Below, one piece after another: positions 54,901 to 62,849 of a stretch of 64,000 bases of DNA (the stretch's first letter is position 1; each line of letters starts with the position of its first letter). Origin of the DNA: JAMHWF01 sp035911095. GTDB taxonomy: Bacteria; Pseudomonadota; Gammaproteobacteria; Burkholderiales; Burkholderiaceae_C. The notes under the pieces were generated by a model that was not told the origin of the DNA, searched no databases, and was given only the letters and a program-made list of their open reading frames with translations. The position numbers and the translations under genes were made by a program. The stretch spans positions 1 through 64,000 of the forward strand of contig JAMHWF010000095.1 in the NCBI GenBank assembly GCA_035911095.1, written 5' to 3'.

Positions 54901-55593
54901 TCAGGCCGAGAGGAAGCGGTAGAAGTTGCGCAGCATCGAGGCCGTCGCGCCCCAGACGAAGTAGCGGCGCGCCTGCCCGGCGGCGTCGATACCGCTCCAG
55001 GGCATCGAGAGAAACTGACGCCGCTGGCCGTCGGCCTCGAACAGGTGCCGCTGGTGGTGCGCCGGGTTCATCAGGAAGGCAAGCGGCACCTCGAAGGCTT
55101 CGGACACCTCGTGCTGGTCGAGCCGCAGGTGGAACGGCGGCCGCACCAGCGCCACCACTGGCGTGACGACGAAGCCGGTGATCGTTGCGTAGAGCGGCAG
55201 GTGGCCGATGACCTCGACATGCGAGCGCGCGAGGCCGATCTCTTCCTCGGTCTCGCGCAGCGCCGTGTCGACCGGGTCGCGGTCCTCGGGCTCGGTGCGC
55301 CCGCCGGGGAAGCTGATCTGCCCTGCGTGGTCGCGCAGGTGGTCGGTGCGCTGGGTCAGCAGCACCTGCAGGCCTTCGGCGCGCGTGACGAGCGGCACCA
55401 GCACGGCGGCCGGCGTCGGTGCCGGCCCCGCCGGGCCGGTATCGCCCGGGATTTCCGGGGTCCAGCCCGCCTCGGCGGCGAAACGCCGACGCAGCGCCTC
55501 GGCCGTCAGGGCCTCGGACGGGACCGGCGGGAGCTGCGCATCGCTGCCGACGACGGGGATGCGCTGCGGGTCGAGGATCTGGACGCGGGCCAT
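54901..55593 (-). CDS. nudL: Nudix hydrolase, CoA pyrophosphatase type (NudL)
   Basis: A 230-residue Nudix enzyme. The UPF0035 motif LLTQRTDHLRDHAGQISFPG runs into the Nudix box GGRTEPEDRDPVDTALRETE then EEIGL (about 118-140), the combination that marks CoA diphosphatases. The C-terminal segment has HEVSEAFEVPLAFLMNPAHH. The first 70 residues are longer than in E. coli NudL (192). The start ATG at 55593 has no good ribosome site, and it may be earlier or later. It lies 85 bp after rplS on the same strand, across a GC hairpin. Confidence 0.88.
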   Translation of the reverse strand: MARVQILDPQRIPVVGSDAQLPPVPSEALTAEALRRRFAAEAGWTPEIPGDTGPAGPAPTPAAVLVPLVTRAEGLQVLLTQRTDHLRDHAGQISFPGGRTEPEDRDPVDTALRETEEEIGLARSHVEVIGHLPLYATITGFVVTPVVALVRPPFHLRLDQHEVSEAFEVPLAFLMNPAHHQRHLFEADGQRRQFLSMPWSGIDAAGQARRYFVWGATASMLRNFYRFLSA

Positions 55594-55678
55594 CACGCGG
55601 TGGCGGTGCCGACCGGGGTTCGCAGCGGGTGCTGCGGCCGGGCCGTCGCTTGCGGCGATGGCCCGGGGCCTGTGCCGG

Positions 55679-56032
55679 TCAGGACAGCTTTTCCTTGATG
55701 CGGGCCGACTTGCCCGAACGCTGACGCAGGTAGTAGAGCTTGGCGCGGCGGACATCGCCACGGCGCTTGACTTCGATGCCGGCGATCAGGGGGCTGTAGA
55801 GCTGGAAGGTGCGCTCGACGCCTTCGCCGCTCGAGATCTTGCGCACGATGAAGCTGCTGTTGAGGCCGCGGTTGCGCTTGGCGATGACGACGCCTTCATA
55901 GGCCTGAAGGCGCTTGCGCGTGCCTTCGACGACCTTGACGCTGACGATGACGGTATCGCCCGGGGCGAAGGCCGGCACCGTCTTGTTCAGGCGCGCGATC
56001 TCTTCCTGCTCGAGGGTCTGGATCAGGTTCAT
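55679..56032 (-). CDS. rplS: 50S ribosomal protein L19
   Basis: Located at the 30S-50S interface; 117 residues (E. coli 115). The full family pattern is present: MNLIQTLEQEEIARLNKTVP, FAPGDTVIVSVKVVEGTRKR, QAYEGVVIAKRNRGLNSSFI, VRKISSGEGVERTFQLYSP and VKRRGDVRRAKLYYLRQRSG. It is the last gene of rpsP-rimM-trmD-rplS. The 215-bp gap after trmD contains an extra promoter-like TACAAT, so L19 may be made independently of the upstream genes. Confidence 0.98.
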   Translation of the reverse strand: MNLIQTLEQEEIARLNKTVPAFAPGDTVIVSVKVVEGTRKRLQAYEGVVIAKRNRGLNSSFIVRKISSGEGVERTFQLYSPLIAGIEVKRRGDVRRAKLYYLRQRSGKSARIKEKLS

Positions 56033-56171
56033 GGAAAAGGGCTCCGGTGATCGTGCCGCGCGTGGGTTGGAGGTTTGAGGCTTGGCCCGTGGGAAGGCGG
56101 CGGTGGGGCCGGGCTTCGCCGTCTCGAGGACGGCCGGGCGGAAGCGGGCAGAGGATCGGGAAAAGCCCGCG

Positions 56172-56177
56172 ATTGTA
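56172..56177 (-). promoter_or_regulatory. Candidate internal rplS promoter -10 box (TACAAT)
   Basis: TACAATCGCGGGCTTTT on the minus strand, 139 nt before the rplS ATG. The box and downstream CGCGGGCTT are nearly identical to the rpsP (58124) and rhlE (50871) promoter regions. The GC-rich discriminator is of the kind repressed in the stringent response. Confidence 0.5.
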
Positions 56178-56247
56178 GCGTCTCGCCACGATCCGGCGCG
56201 GTAGCGCGGCACAGCGCGCGCACGACGACCCGGTTCGCCGCTGTCGC

Positions 56248-57039
56248 CTACGGCAGGACGCGCTTCAGGAAGGCCTCGTCGGCCGGCGACAGGTGCCCCG
56301 CGGCGCGTGCGGCGTCGATCAGCTCCGGCCGCCGGCGCGCCGTCAGCTCGAGCGAGCGCTCGCGCCGCCAGCGGGCGATTTTCGCGTGGTCGCCCGACAG
56401 CAGCACCGGCGGCACCGCCCCGGCGGCGGCGCCCTCGGCGAGGACTTCGGGCCGCGTGTAGTGCGGGCAGTCGAGCAGCCCGTCAGAGAAGCTGTCCTGC
56501 ACGTGCGACTGCGCGTCACCCAGCACGCCCGGCTGCAACCGCGCCACCGCGTCGAGCAGCGCGAGCGCGGCCAGTTCGCCGCCGGACAGCACGAAGTCGC
56601 CCAGGCTCAGCTCCAACTCGACGTGGCGGTCGACGAAACGCTGGTCGATACCCTCATAGCGGCCGCAGACCAGCACCGCGCCCGGGCCTTCGGCGAGCTC
56701 GCGCACCAGCGCCTGGTCGAGCCGCCGGCCGGCGGGCGAGAACAGGATCACGCGCCCCGGGGCATCGCCGGCGCGGGCTGCGTGGCCCTGCCGCTCCGCC
56801 TGCGCCGCCTGCAGTGCCCGCTCGAGCGGCGCGGCCAGCATCACCATGCCCGGCCCCCCGCCATAGGCCCGGTCGTCGACCCGGCGATAGGCGTCCTCGG
56901 CAAAGTCGCGCAGGGGCCAGAGGCGCACCTCGACCGGCGCCGGACTCTCGCCCCGCGCCGCGAAGGCACGCCTGGTCACGCCCTGCGCGAAGTGCGGCGC
57001 GAACAGCTCGGGAAACAGCGTCAGGATGTCGAAGCGCAT
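56248..57039 (-). CDS. trmD: tRNA (guanine-37-N1)-methyltransferase TrmD
   Basis: SPOUT-class enzyme making m1G37, which prevents frameshifting. It is 263 residues (E. coli 255). The N-terminal knot domain has MRFDILTLFPELFAPHF, YGGGPGMVMLAAPLERAL, VLVCGRYEGIDQRFVD, and the SAM knot LSLGDFVLSGGELAALALLD. The C-terminal domain contains SFSDGLLDCPHYTRPEV and VLLSGDHAKIARWRRER. It lies 38 bp downstream of rimM. Confidence 0.98.
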   Translation of the reverse strand: MRFDILTLFPELFAPHFAQGVTRRAFAARGESPAPVEVRLWPLRDFAEDAYRRVDDRAYGGGPGMVMLAAPLERALQAAQAERQGHAARAGDAPGRVILFSPAGRRLDQALVRELAEGPGAVLVCGRYEGIDQRFVDRHVELELSLGDFVLSGGELAALALLDAVARLQPGVLGDAQSHVQDSFSDGLLDCPHYTRPEVLAEGAAAGAVPPVLLSGDHAKIARWRRERSLELTARRRPELIDAARAAGHLSPADEAFLKRVLP

Positions 57040-57077
57040 GACAGCGGCGCGGGCATGCGGAGCTCGCCCGCGCCTTC

Positions 57078-57698
57078 TCAGTAGTCGAGGCCCCAGTCGA
57101 CATCGACGCGCCGCTCCTCGAGGCTCACGCGGTCGACGTAGGCGGCGACGAAGGGCACCAGGCGCTCGTCGCCGGGGCGACCATCGGCGGCGGGTGGCGA
57201 GGCGATGCGCAGCACGCAGTGCGGCCCGGTGTCGACCAGCCCGACAACAGTGCCGAGGCAGACGCCTTCACGGTTGTGCACCGCCAGGCCGATCAGGTCG
57301 ACCCAGTAGAACTCGCCCTCGCCGGCGGTGGGGAAGCTGGAGCGCGCGACGAAGATGCGCGCGCCGCGCAGCCGCTCGGCGGCATCGCGGTCGTCGATGT
57401 CGCGGGCCGTGGCGACGATCGCGTCACCCTGCTCGCGCGCCTGCGTGATGCGCAGCAGGCGGGGCAGCGGCGTGGGGCCGCGCGCACCCGGCGGCACCGC
57501 CGAAGGCCGCTCGGGCGCGGCCAGGAACCAGCGCCGCGACGAGAACAATGCCTGCGGATCGCCGGACAGGGGCGCGACCTTGAGCCCGCCCTTGATGCCC
57601 CAGGCCCCGAGCACGCGCGCCACCTCGACGGCGTCGTCGGGCCAGGGCGGCTCGTCCGATCCGTCCGGGGCCGCGTCCGCGGCGGGCCGGACGGACAT
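57078..57698 (-). CDS. rimM: Ribosome maturation factor RimM
   Basis: Assists assembly of the 30S head by binding S19. It is 206 residues (E. coli 182). The N-terminal domain has VEVARVLGAWGIKGGLKVAP and the C-terminal PRC-barrel has GEFYWVDLIGLAVHNREGVC, VVGLVDTGPHCVLRI and LVPFVAAYVDRVSLEERRVD. An insertion near residues 55-75 (ERPSAVPPGARGPTPLP) and an acidic start (PDGSDEPPWPDD) explain the extra length. It begins 5 bp after the rpsP stop. Confidence 0.97.
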   Translation of the reverse strand: MSVRPAADAAPDGSDEPPWPDDAVEVARVLGAWGIKGGLKVAPLSGDPQALFSSRRWFLAAPERPSAVPPGARGPTPLPRLLRITQAREQGDAIVATARDIDDRDAAERLRGARIFVARSSFPTAGEGEFYWVDLIGLAVHNREGVCLGTVVGLVDTGPHCVLRIASPPAADGRPGDERLVPFVAAYVDRVSLEERRVDVDWGLDY

Positions 57699-57703
57699 CG
57701 CGG

Positions 57704-57952
57704 TCAGGCCGCGGCCTTGGCCTGGTCGACCAGGCGCGCGACCGTCGGCGACAGCTGGGCGCCGTTGCCGGCCCAGTAGGTCACGCGGTCGAGCGCGACG
57801 CGCAGCGGCTGCTCGCCGCCGGCGGCCACCGGGTTGTAGAAGCCCACGCGCTCGATGTAGCGCCCGTCGCGGCGATTGCGCGAGTCGGCCACGACGATGT
57901 TGAAGAACGGGCGCTTCTTGGCGCCGCCTCGGGCGAGTCGGATCACGACCAT
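57704..57952 (-). CDS. rpsP: 30S ribosomal protein S16
   Basis: Primary assembly protein of the 30S body; 82 residues, as in E. coli. It shows MVVIRLARGGAKKRPFFNIV, VADSRNRRDGRYIERVGFYN and DRVTYWAGNGAQLSPTVARL. ATG 57952 has GAGGAA 6 nt upstream. It is the first gene of rpsP-rimM-trmD-rplS, with a perfect TATAAT 171 nt upstream. Confidence 0.98.
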   Translation of the reverse strand: MVVIRLARGGAKKRPFFNIVVADSRNRRDGRYIERVGFYNPVAAGGEQPLRVALDRVTYWAGNGAQLSPTVARLVDQAKAAA

Positions 57953-58123
57953 GCTGTTTCCTCGATCACTCTCGTCATCCACCGCACCAGGAGACACGCG
58001 CAGGGCAGTGAAAATCCGGCAGTGAGAATCCAACGGTCGGCACGGCCGCCAGAAAGGCGCATTCGCGTGCCGGTCAACATCTGGTGCAGATACGCGGGCG
58101 GCCCGCCGACACCAAAGCCCGCG

Positions 58124-58129
58124 ATTATA
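58124..58129 (-). promoter_or_regulatory. rpsP operon promoter -10 box (TATAAT)
   Basis: TATAATCGCGGGCTTTGG on the minus strand gives a leader of about 165 nt ahead of rpsP. -35 is not recognisable. The 290-bp gap to the divergent GNAT gene (57953-58242) otherwise shows nothing I can name. Confidence 0.55.
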
Positions 58130-58242
58130 AACTGCCGGCCCACCGCGCGAGCGGACACCCGTGCGGTATCGACGACCTGCCCGGCCTGCACCCCGCCGCG
58201 GCGCCCTCGCCTGCCACCCCGCCCGGCCTCCGAACCTGACAG

Positions 58243-58773
58243 ATGACGACGCTGATCCGCTCCGGCACCGCCGCCGACACCCCGGCCCTGGCAGCGATCT
58301 ACGGCCACCATGTGCGCCACGGTAGCGGCAGCTTCGAGCTCGAGCCGCCCGACGCGGACGAGATGGCGCGCCGGCGCGAGGCGGTGCAGTCGGCCGGCTG
58401 GCCCTGGCTCGTCGCCGAGCGCGCGGGCGCGGTCGTCGGCTACGCCTACGCCAGCCCCTTCCGCCCGCGGCCGGCCTATCGCTTCTGCCTCGAAGATTCG
58501 GTCTATGTCGCGCGCGAGGCCCAGGGCGGCGGCGTGGGCCGGCTGCTGCTGGCCGAGCTGCTGGCGCAGGCCACCGCGCGCGGTGCGCGCCAGATGCTCG
58601 CCGTCATCGGCGACGCCGGCAACCAGGCCTCGATCGCCCTGCACGTCGGGCTCGGCTTCGAGCACGCCGGCGTGCTGAAGGCGAGCGGCTGGAAGTTCGG
58701 CCGCTGGCTGGACGTGGTGCTGATGCAGCGCGCACTCGGCCTGGGCAGCCGGCGCGATGCTGAGGCAAGCTGA
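58243..58773 (+). CDS. GNAT N-acetyltransferase, phosphinothricin/methionine-sulfoximine acetyltransferase-like
   Basis: A 176-residue acetyl-CoA-dependent acetyltransferase. IRSGTAADTPALAAIYGHHV at the N-terminus, SFELEPPDADEMARRRE and YRFCLEDSVYVAREAQGGGV are typical of the MnaT/PAT (YncA) group. The acetyl-CoA loop is the Q-G-G-G-V-G-R-L run near residue 95. Later parts are VIGDAGNQASIALHVGLGFE and ASGWKFGRWLDVVLMQRAL. Substrate (methionine sulfoximine or similar amino-acid analogues) is inferred from the group. It is divergent from the rpsP operon. Confidence 0.88.
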   Translation: MTTLIRSGTAADTPALAAIYGHHVRHGSGSFELEPPDADEMARRREAVQSAGWPWLVAERAGAVVGYAYASPFRPRPAYRFCLEDSVYVAREAQGGGVGRLLLAELLAQATARGARQMLAVIGDAGNQASIALHVGLGFEHAGVLKASGWKFGRWLDVVLMQRALGLGSRRDAEAS

Positions 58774-58826
58774 ACCGACCGCCAGGCCCAGGATCGATCG
58801 CACCTAGCTCACACTTCGCCGCCGAG

Positions 58827-59282
58827 ATGAAACCGCGCCGCTACCGCTCGAAGACTGTCGCCGCCTGGCTCGCCTTCATCGGCGGCAGCTTCGGCCTCGA
58901 CCGCTTCTACCTGTACGGCATGGCCGATCGGGCCGGCTGGCTGATCCCCCTGCCGACGATCGCGGGCCTGTTCGGCGTCCAGCGCATGCTGAACTACGGC
59001 CAGGACGACCGCCTCGCCTGGATGCTGATCCCGCTGCTCGGCCTGACCCTGGCTGCGACGATGCTGGTGGCAATCGTCTATGGCCTGACGCCGGACGAGA
59101 AGTGGAACGCACGCCACAACCCGGAAGGCCCGCCGCATCACAGCGGCTGGCTGACCGTGACCGGTGTCGTGCTCTCGCTGATGGTCGGTGGCGGCGTGCT
59201 GATGGCCACCATCGCCTTCACCGGGCAGCGCTACTTCGAGGCGACGCTGGACGACAGCTCCCATCTGGACGCGGCGCGCTGA
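58827..59282 (+). CDS. TM2-domain membrane protein
   Basis: A 151-residue protein with four predicted membrane helices. The first 60 residues (VAAWLAFIGGSFGLDRFYLY, then AGWLIPLPTIAGLFGVQRML) form the TM2 domain with its G-x-x-G-x-D-R-F-Y signature. The second half has two more helices (about 63-85 and 108-130) and a stretch around PDEKWNARHNPEG. No function is known. It begins 53 bp after the GNAT gene and converges on the phosphate transporter gene. Confidence 0.82.
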   Translation: MKPRRYRSKTVAAWLAFIGGSFGLDRFYLYGMADRAGWLIPLPTIAGLFGVQRMLNYGQDDRLAWMLIPLLGLTLAATMLVAIVYGLTPDEKWNARHNPEGPPHHSGWLTVTGVVLSLMVGGGVLMATIAFTGQRYFEATLDDSSHLDAAR

Positions 59283-59297
59283 CCGGCGCGCAGCCGC

Positions 59298-60311
59298 TCA
59301 GGCCAGCAGCACCCGGCTCACCGCATAGGCGATCGCCGCAACGACCGCCGAGGCCGGGATCGTGAAGATCCAGGCCCAGACGATGGCGCCCGCCACGCCC
59401 CAGCGCACCGCCGAGGCCCGCTGCACCGAGCCGACGCCGACGATCGCGCCGGTGATCGTGTGCGTCGTCGACACCGGGATCCCGAGGCCGGTTGCGAGAA
59501 ACAGTGTGAGCGCACCACCGGTCTCGGCACAGAAGCCGCCGACGGGCTTGAGCTTCGTGATGCGCTGCCCCATGGTCTTCACGATGCGCCAGCCGCCGAA
59601 CATCGTGCCCAGTCCGATCGCCAGGTAGCAGCTCCAGATCACCCAGGCCGGCGGGCTCGGGCTGCCGACCACCGCATGGCCGGAGGCGAGCAGCAGCATC
59701 CAGATGATGCCGATCGTCTTCTGCGCGTCGTTGCCGCCGTGGCCCAGGCTGTAGAGCCCGGCCGACAGCAGCTGGAGGCGGCGGAACCAGCCGTCCGCGC
59801 GCAGCGGGGGCACCCCGCGCAGCAGCCAGGCCACCGCGACCATCATCAGCGAGGCGAGCACGTAGCCCAGCGCCGGCGAGATGAAGATGAACAGCACCGT
59901 CTTCCACACGCCGGCGCCGATCAGCGCACCCGGTCCGGCCTTGGCGATGACCGCGCCGACGATGCCGCCGATCAGCGCATGCGACGAGCTCGACGGGATG
60001 CCGAACCACCAGGTGACGAGGTTCCAGACGATCGCGCCGACCAGCGCGCCGAAGACCACGTGGTGATCGACATAGCCCGGCTGCACGATGCCCTTGCCCA
60101 CGGTCGCCGCCACCGAGAGGTGGAACACGAAGATCGCCGCCACGTTGAAGAAGGCGGCGAACAGCACCGCCGTCTGCGGCTTGAGCACGCCGGTCGAGAC
60201 CACGGTCGCGATCGAGTTGGCCGCGTCGTGGAAGCCGTTCATGAAGTCGAAGGCCAGCGCGAGCAGCACCAGCAGGGCAACGATCCACCAGCCGATCGCG
60301 ACGGCCTCCAT
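59298..60311 (-). CDS. pit: Inorganic phosphate transporter, PiT family
   Basis: Low-affinity metal-phosphate:H+ symporter; 337 residues and about ten membrane helices. Both PiT signatures are present: FDFMNGFHDAANSIATVVST (about 21-40) in the first half and LGHGGNDAQKTIGIIWML in the second. Internal repeats GIPSSSSHALIGGIVGAV and GIPVSTTHTITGAIVGVG mark the duplicated halves. It starts 15 bp after the DUF47 gene, the usual DUF47-pit operon. It is shorter than E. coli PitA (499) but normal for this group. Confidence 0.95.
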   Translation of the reverse strand: MEAVAIGWWIVALLVLLALAFDFMNGFHDAANSIATVVSTGVLKPQTAVLFAAFFNVAAIFVFHLSVAATVGKGIVQPGYVDHHVVFGALVGAIVWNLVTWWFGIPSSSSHALIGGIVGAVIAKAGPGALIGAGVWKTVLFIFISPALGYVLASLMMVAVAWLLRGVPPLRADGWFRRLQLLSAGLYSLGHGGNDAQKTIGIIWMLLLASGHAVVGSPSPPAWVIWSCYLAIGLGTMFGGWRIVKTMGQRITKLKPVGGFCAETGGALTLFLATGLGIPVSTTHTITGAIVGVGSVQRASAVRWGVAGAIVWAWIFTIPASAVVAAIAYAVSRVLLA

Positions 60312-60326
60312 CGACGGCGCGCCGCC

Positions 60327-60974
60327 TCAGGCGTGTTCGAGGACGATGCCCTCGATCAGGTTCGCGACGTCCTCGCAGCGGTCGGAGATCGACTCGAGCT
60401 GCTCGTAGATCGTCTTCATCTTGATCAGCTCGCGCGCGTCGGCCTGCTCGCGGAACAGGCGCGACATCGCGGCCCGCATGACCCGGTCGGCATCGGACTC
60501 GAGGCGGTCGATCTCTTCGCAGGTCTTGATCGCGGCCTCGGCGGTCGCCTGTTGCGAGATCCTCGGCAGCAGCGAGACCGCGTGGCAGACCCGCTCGCAG
60601 CAGCGCGCGCTCAGGTCGGCGAGCATGCGCGCCTCGTCGGTCATCGCGCGCACGTCGTAGAGCTGCATCGTCTCGGTCGAGTCCTGCAGCAGGTCGAGCA
60701 CGTCGTCCATCGCATTGATCAGCGCGCGGATCTGCTCGCGGTCGATCGGCGTGATGAAGGTCTTGTGCAGCAGGCGACTCACCTCGTGGGTGATCTTGTC
60801 GGCCGCGTGCTCGGCATCGCTCACCTCCTGCGCGTGGCGCTCGCGCTGCGCGGGGTCGGCGTAGTGCTCGATCATCGCGGCGAAGGCGCGCGCGCCCTGC
60901 ACGATCTGCGCGCCGTGCTGGTCGAAGAGCTCGAAGAAGTTGCCCTCCCGGGGCAGCAGCTTGCCGAACAGCAT
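60327..60974 (-). CDS. DUF47-family PhoU-like regulator of phosphate transport
   Basis: A 215-residue all-helical protein of the DUF47/TIGR00153 family, related to PhoU and encoded with PiT transporters. It shows the N-terminal LLPREGNFFELFDQHGAQIV, EHAADKITHEVSRLLHKTFI with TPIDREQIRALINAMDDVLD (acidic metal-binding patches), and IYEQLESISDRCEDVANLIE. The start ATG 60974 has GGAG 5 nt upstream. A GTG two codons earlier lacks one. It probably regulates the adjacent transporter. Confidence 0.92.
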   Translation of the reverse strand: MLFGKLLPREGNFFELFDQHGAQIVQGARAFAAMIEHYADPAQRERHAQEVSDAEHAADKITHEVSRLLHKTFITPIDREQIRALINAMDDVLDLLQDSTETMQLYDVRAMTDEARMLADLSARCCERVCHAVSLLPRISQQATAEAAIKTCEEIDRLESDADRVMRAAMSRLFREQADARELIKMKTIYEQLESISDRCEDVANLIEGIVLEHA

Positions 60975-61016
60975 GCGCACTCCACTCTGGCCGCCGGCGC
61001 ACTCGTCCCGGCGCGC

Positions 61017-61049
61017 CTGTCACGATGACGTCATCGAGACGTCACGACC
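61017..61049 (-). promoter_or_regulatory. Three 11-bp direct repeats upstream of the DUF47-pit operon
   Basis: CTGTCACGATG, ACGTCATCGAG and ACGTCACGACC follow one another with exact 11-bp spacing, 43-75 bp before the DUF47 ATG. TGTCA-type half-sites at 11-bp spacing are the form of a PhoB (Pho) box. The middle ones form TGACGTCA palindromes, so orientation is ambiguous. A minus-strand TACACT lies upstream at about 61052. Confidence 0.45.
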
Positions 61050-61109
61050 GGAGTGTAAGCGGCGAACCTCGCTGCCCATGCCGCGGCAGCGCCGCCGCGC
61101 GGGCCCGCG

Positions 61110-61781
61110 TCAGCCGCGGATCACCTGCGGCGGCGCGGTCAGCGTCTCGCGCGGCCCGTGGAAGGCGGCGAGGCGCGCGACCAGGTGCTCGAAGTCGGCC
61201 TCGACATGTGCCGGGTCGAAGCGTTCGGTGTCGACGGCCAGCAGCGGCGCGGCGTCATAGGCGCCGAAATGGTGCGCATAGGCCTCGCACAAGCGGCCCA
61301 GGTGGTCCTCGGTGATCGCGCGCTCCATCGGGATCGCGCGCCGGCGCACGCGCGCCGCCAGCGTGCCCACCGGTGCCTGCAGCCAGATCACCAGGTCGGG
61401 AGCCGGCAGGCCGCCGGCGAGGTCGGCGTGCAGGCGGCCGTAGAGCCCGAGCTCTTCGGGGTCGAGGGTGAGCGAGGCGAAGAGCGCGTCCTTGTCGATC
61501 AGGAAATCGCCCACCACGGCCCGCCCGCCGGCCTCGAGCCGCGGCAGCCTGCGCAGCTGGTCGACCCGCTGCAGCAGGAAGTGCAGCTGCGTGGCCAGCG
61601 CATGGCGCCCGGCCTCGGCATAGAAGCGGGCGAGGAACGGGTTGTCCTCGGGCTTCTCGAGCAGCAGCGCGGCGCCGATGTGCGCGGCGAGCCGCTTCGC
61701 CAGCGAGGTCTTGCCGACCCCGATCGGCCCCTCGACGACGATGTGGCGCAGGCGCGCGCCGGGCGTGATGTCGCTGCTCAT
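61110..61781 (-). CDS. Deoxynucleoside kinase (dNK/dGK family)
   Basis: A 223-residue P-loop kinase of the dCK/dGK type. VEGPIGVGKTSLAKRLA (about 15-31), the substrate part EKPEDNPFLARFYAEAGR, VVGDFLIDKDALFASLTL with the D-R-S-like acidic residue, and the LID region RVRRRAIPMERAI. In Burkholderiales it usually lies near folK, pcnB and panB (recalled); here folK and pcnB are upstream. It may salvage deoxypurines. Its ATG overlaps the stop of the DUF486 gene (ATGA). Confidence 0.9.
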   Translation of the reverse strand: MSSDITPGARLRHIVVEGPIGVGKTSLAKRLAAHIGAALLLEKPEDNPFLARFYAEAGRHALATQLHFLLQRVDQLRRLPRLEAGGRAVVGDFLIDKDALFASLTLDPEELGLYGRLHADLAGGLPAPDLVIWLQAPVGTLAARVRRRAIPMERAITEDHLGRLCEAYAHHFGAYDAAPLLAVDTERFDPAHVEADFEHLVARLAAFHGPRETLTAPPQVIRG

Positions 61782-62134
61782 CGGAACACGAAGTACACGG
61801 CGCCGACCAGGCACAGACCGGCCCAGACGAAGTCGAGCTTGAGCGGCTGGCCCATGTAGAGGACCGCGAAGGGCACGAAGACGATCAACGTGATGACCTC
61901 CTGGGTGATCTTCAGCTGCGCCAGCGTGAAGCCGCCGCCGAAGCCGATGCGGTTCGCCGGCACCTGCAGCAGGTACTCGAAGAGTGCGATGCCCCAGCTC
62001 GCGAACACCGCGACGAGCCACGGCGACTGGCCCAGGTTCTTCAGGTGGCCGTACCACGCGAAGGTCATGAACACGTTGGCCAGCAGCAGCAGGCCGACGG
62101 TCTGCAGCACGACAGTGGTGGCGGGAAGGACCAT
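61778..62134 (-). CDS. DUF486-family small membrane protein (DMT-like)
   Basis: A 118-residue protein with four membrane helices: VLQTVGLLLLANVFMTFAWY (about 9-28), PWLVAVFASWGIALFEYLLQ (about 38-57), LKITQEVITLIVFVPFAVLY (about 73-92) and FVWAGLCLVGAVYFVF. It is the four-helix DUF486 form, related to small drug/metabolite transporters. Substrate unknown. The stop overlaps the kinase start, so the two are coupled. The 175-bp gap to folK contains a GATAAT (about 62159-62164 on the minus strand) that could be its promoter. Confidence 0.85.
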   Translation of the reverse strand: MVLPATTVVLQTVGLLLLANVFMTFAWYGHLKNLGQSPWLVAVFASWGIALFEYLLQVPANRIGFGGGFTLAQLKITQEVITLIVFVPFAVLYMGQPLKLDFVWAGLCLVGAVYFVFR

Positions 62135-62309
62135 GGGCAGGGCAGAACGCAGTGGCGGCGATTATCGGAACGCGGAAGCCGCGACGAGACACGGCTGGCG
62201 GCAACGGTGACGGATCACACACTTCGGGCTGGCAACGATGTCGGCATGCGGGACTTCGAGGGCGCAAGCCGCCGACCTCGCGAGCACGGCCCGTGCCCGC
62301 TGCCTCGGT

Positions 62310-62837
62310 TCAGGCGCCGTCGAGGCGCTCGATCGCCTGCCCGCCGACGCCGGCCAGCAGGCCGGCGATCGGCCCGTGCCCCGGCAGCACCAGGCCCGGG
62401 GCGAGCTCGGCCCAGGGCTGCAGCACGAAGGCGCGCTCGTGGGCGCGCGGGTGCGGCAGCACGAGGCGCGGCGTGTCGAGCACGCGCCCGCCGTGCAGCA
62501 GCAGGTCGAGGTCGAGCGTGCGCGGCGCGTTGCGGTAAGGACGCTCGCGGCCGTGTGCGGCCTCGATCGCCTGCAGCGCGTCGAGCAGCGTCAGCGGATC
62601 GAGTGCCGTCTCCAGGCGCCCGACGGCGTTGAGGTAGTCGGGCCCGCTGGAGTCGATCGGCGCGCTGCGGTAGAGCGAGGACAGGGCCACCGCCCGCGTC
62701 GAAGGCAGCGCGCCGAGCGCCTGCCAGGCCGCCGCCAGCGCGACGCGCGCGTCACCGAGGTTGGCGCCCAGGCCGATCCAGGCGGTCGACACCGGGGCCT
62801 GCGCCGATCTCACCGCGTCCTGGTCCGTCAGGGGCAC
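62310..62837 (-). CDS. folK: 2-amino-4-hydroxy-6-hydroxymethyldihydropteridine pyrophosphokinase
   Basis: Transfers pyrophosphate from ATP to the pterin in folate synthesis. It is 175 residues. It shows TAWIGLGANLGDARVALAAA, SSLYRSAPIDSSGPDYLNAV, and the HPPK signature RPYRNAPRTLDLDLLLHGG (D-x-D metal site), then LVLPHPRAHERAFVLQPWAE. It starts at GTG 62837, 12 bp after the pcnB stop. pcnB-folK is the usual order. The first 15 residues before TAWIGLG are not conserved, so a later start is possible. Confidence 0.94.
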   Translation of the reverse strand: MPLTDQDAVRSAQAPVSTAWIGLGANLGDARVALAAAWQALGALPSTRAVALSSLYRSAPIDSSGPDYLNAVGRLETALDPLTLLDALQAIEAAHGRERPYRNAPRTLDLDLLLHGGRVLDTPRLVLPHPRAHERAFVLQPWAELAPGLVLPGHGPIAGLLAGVGGQAIERLDGA

Positions 62838-62849
62838 GAGGCGCGCGCG

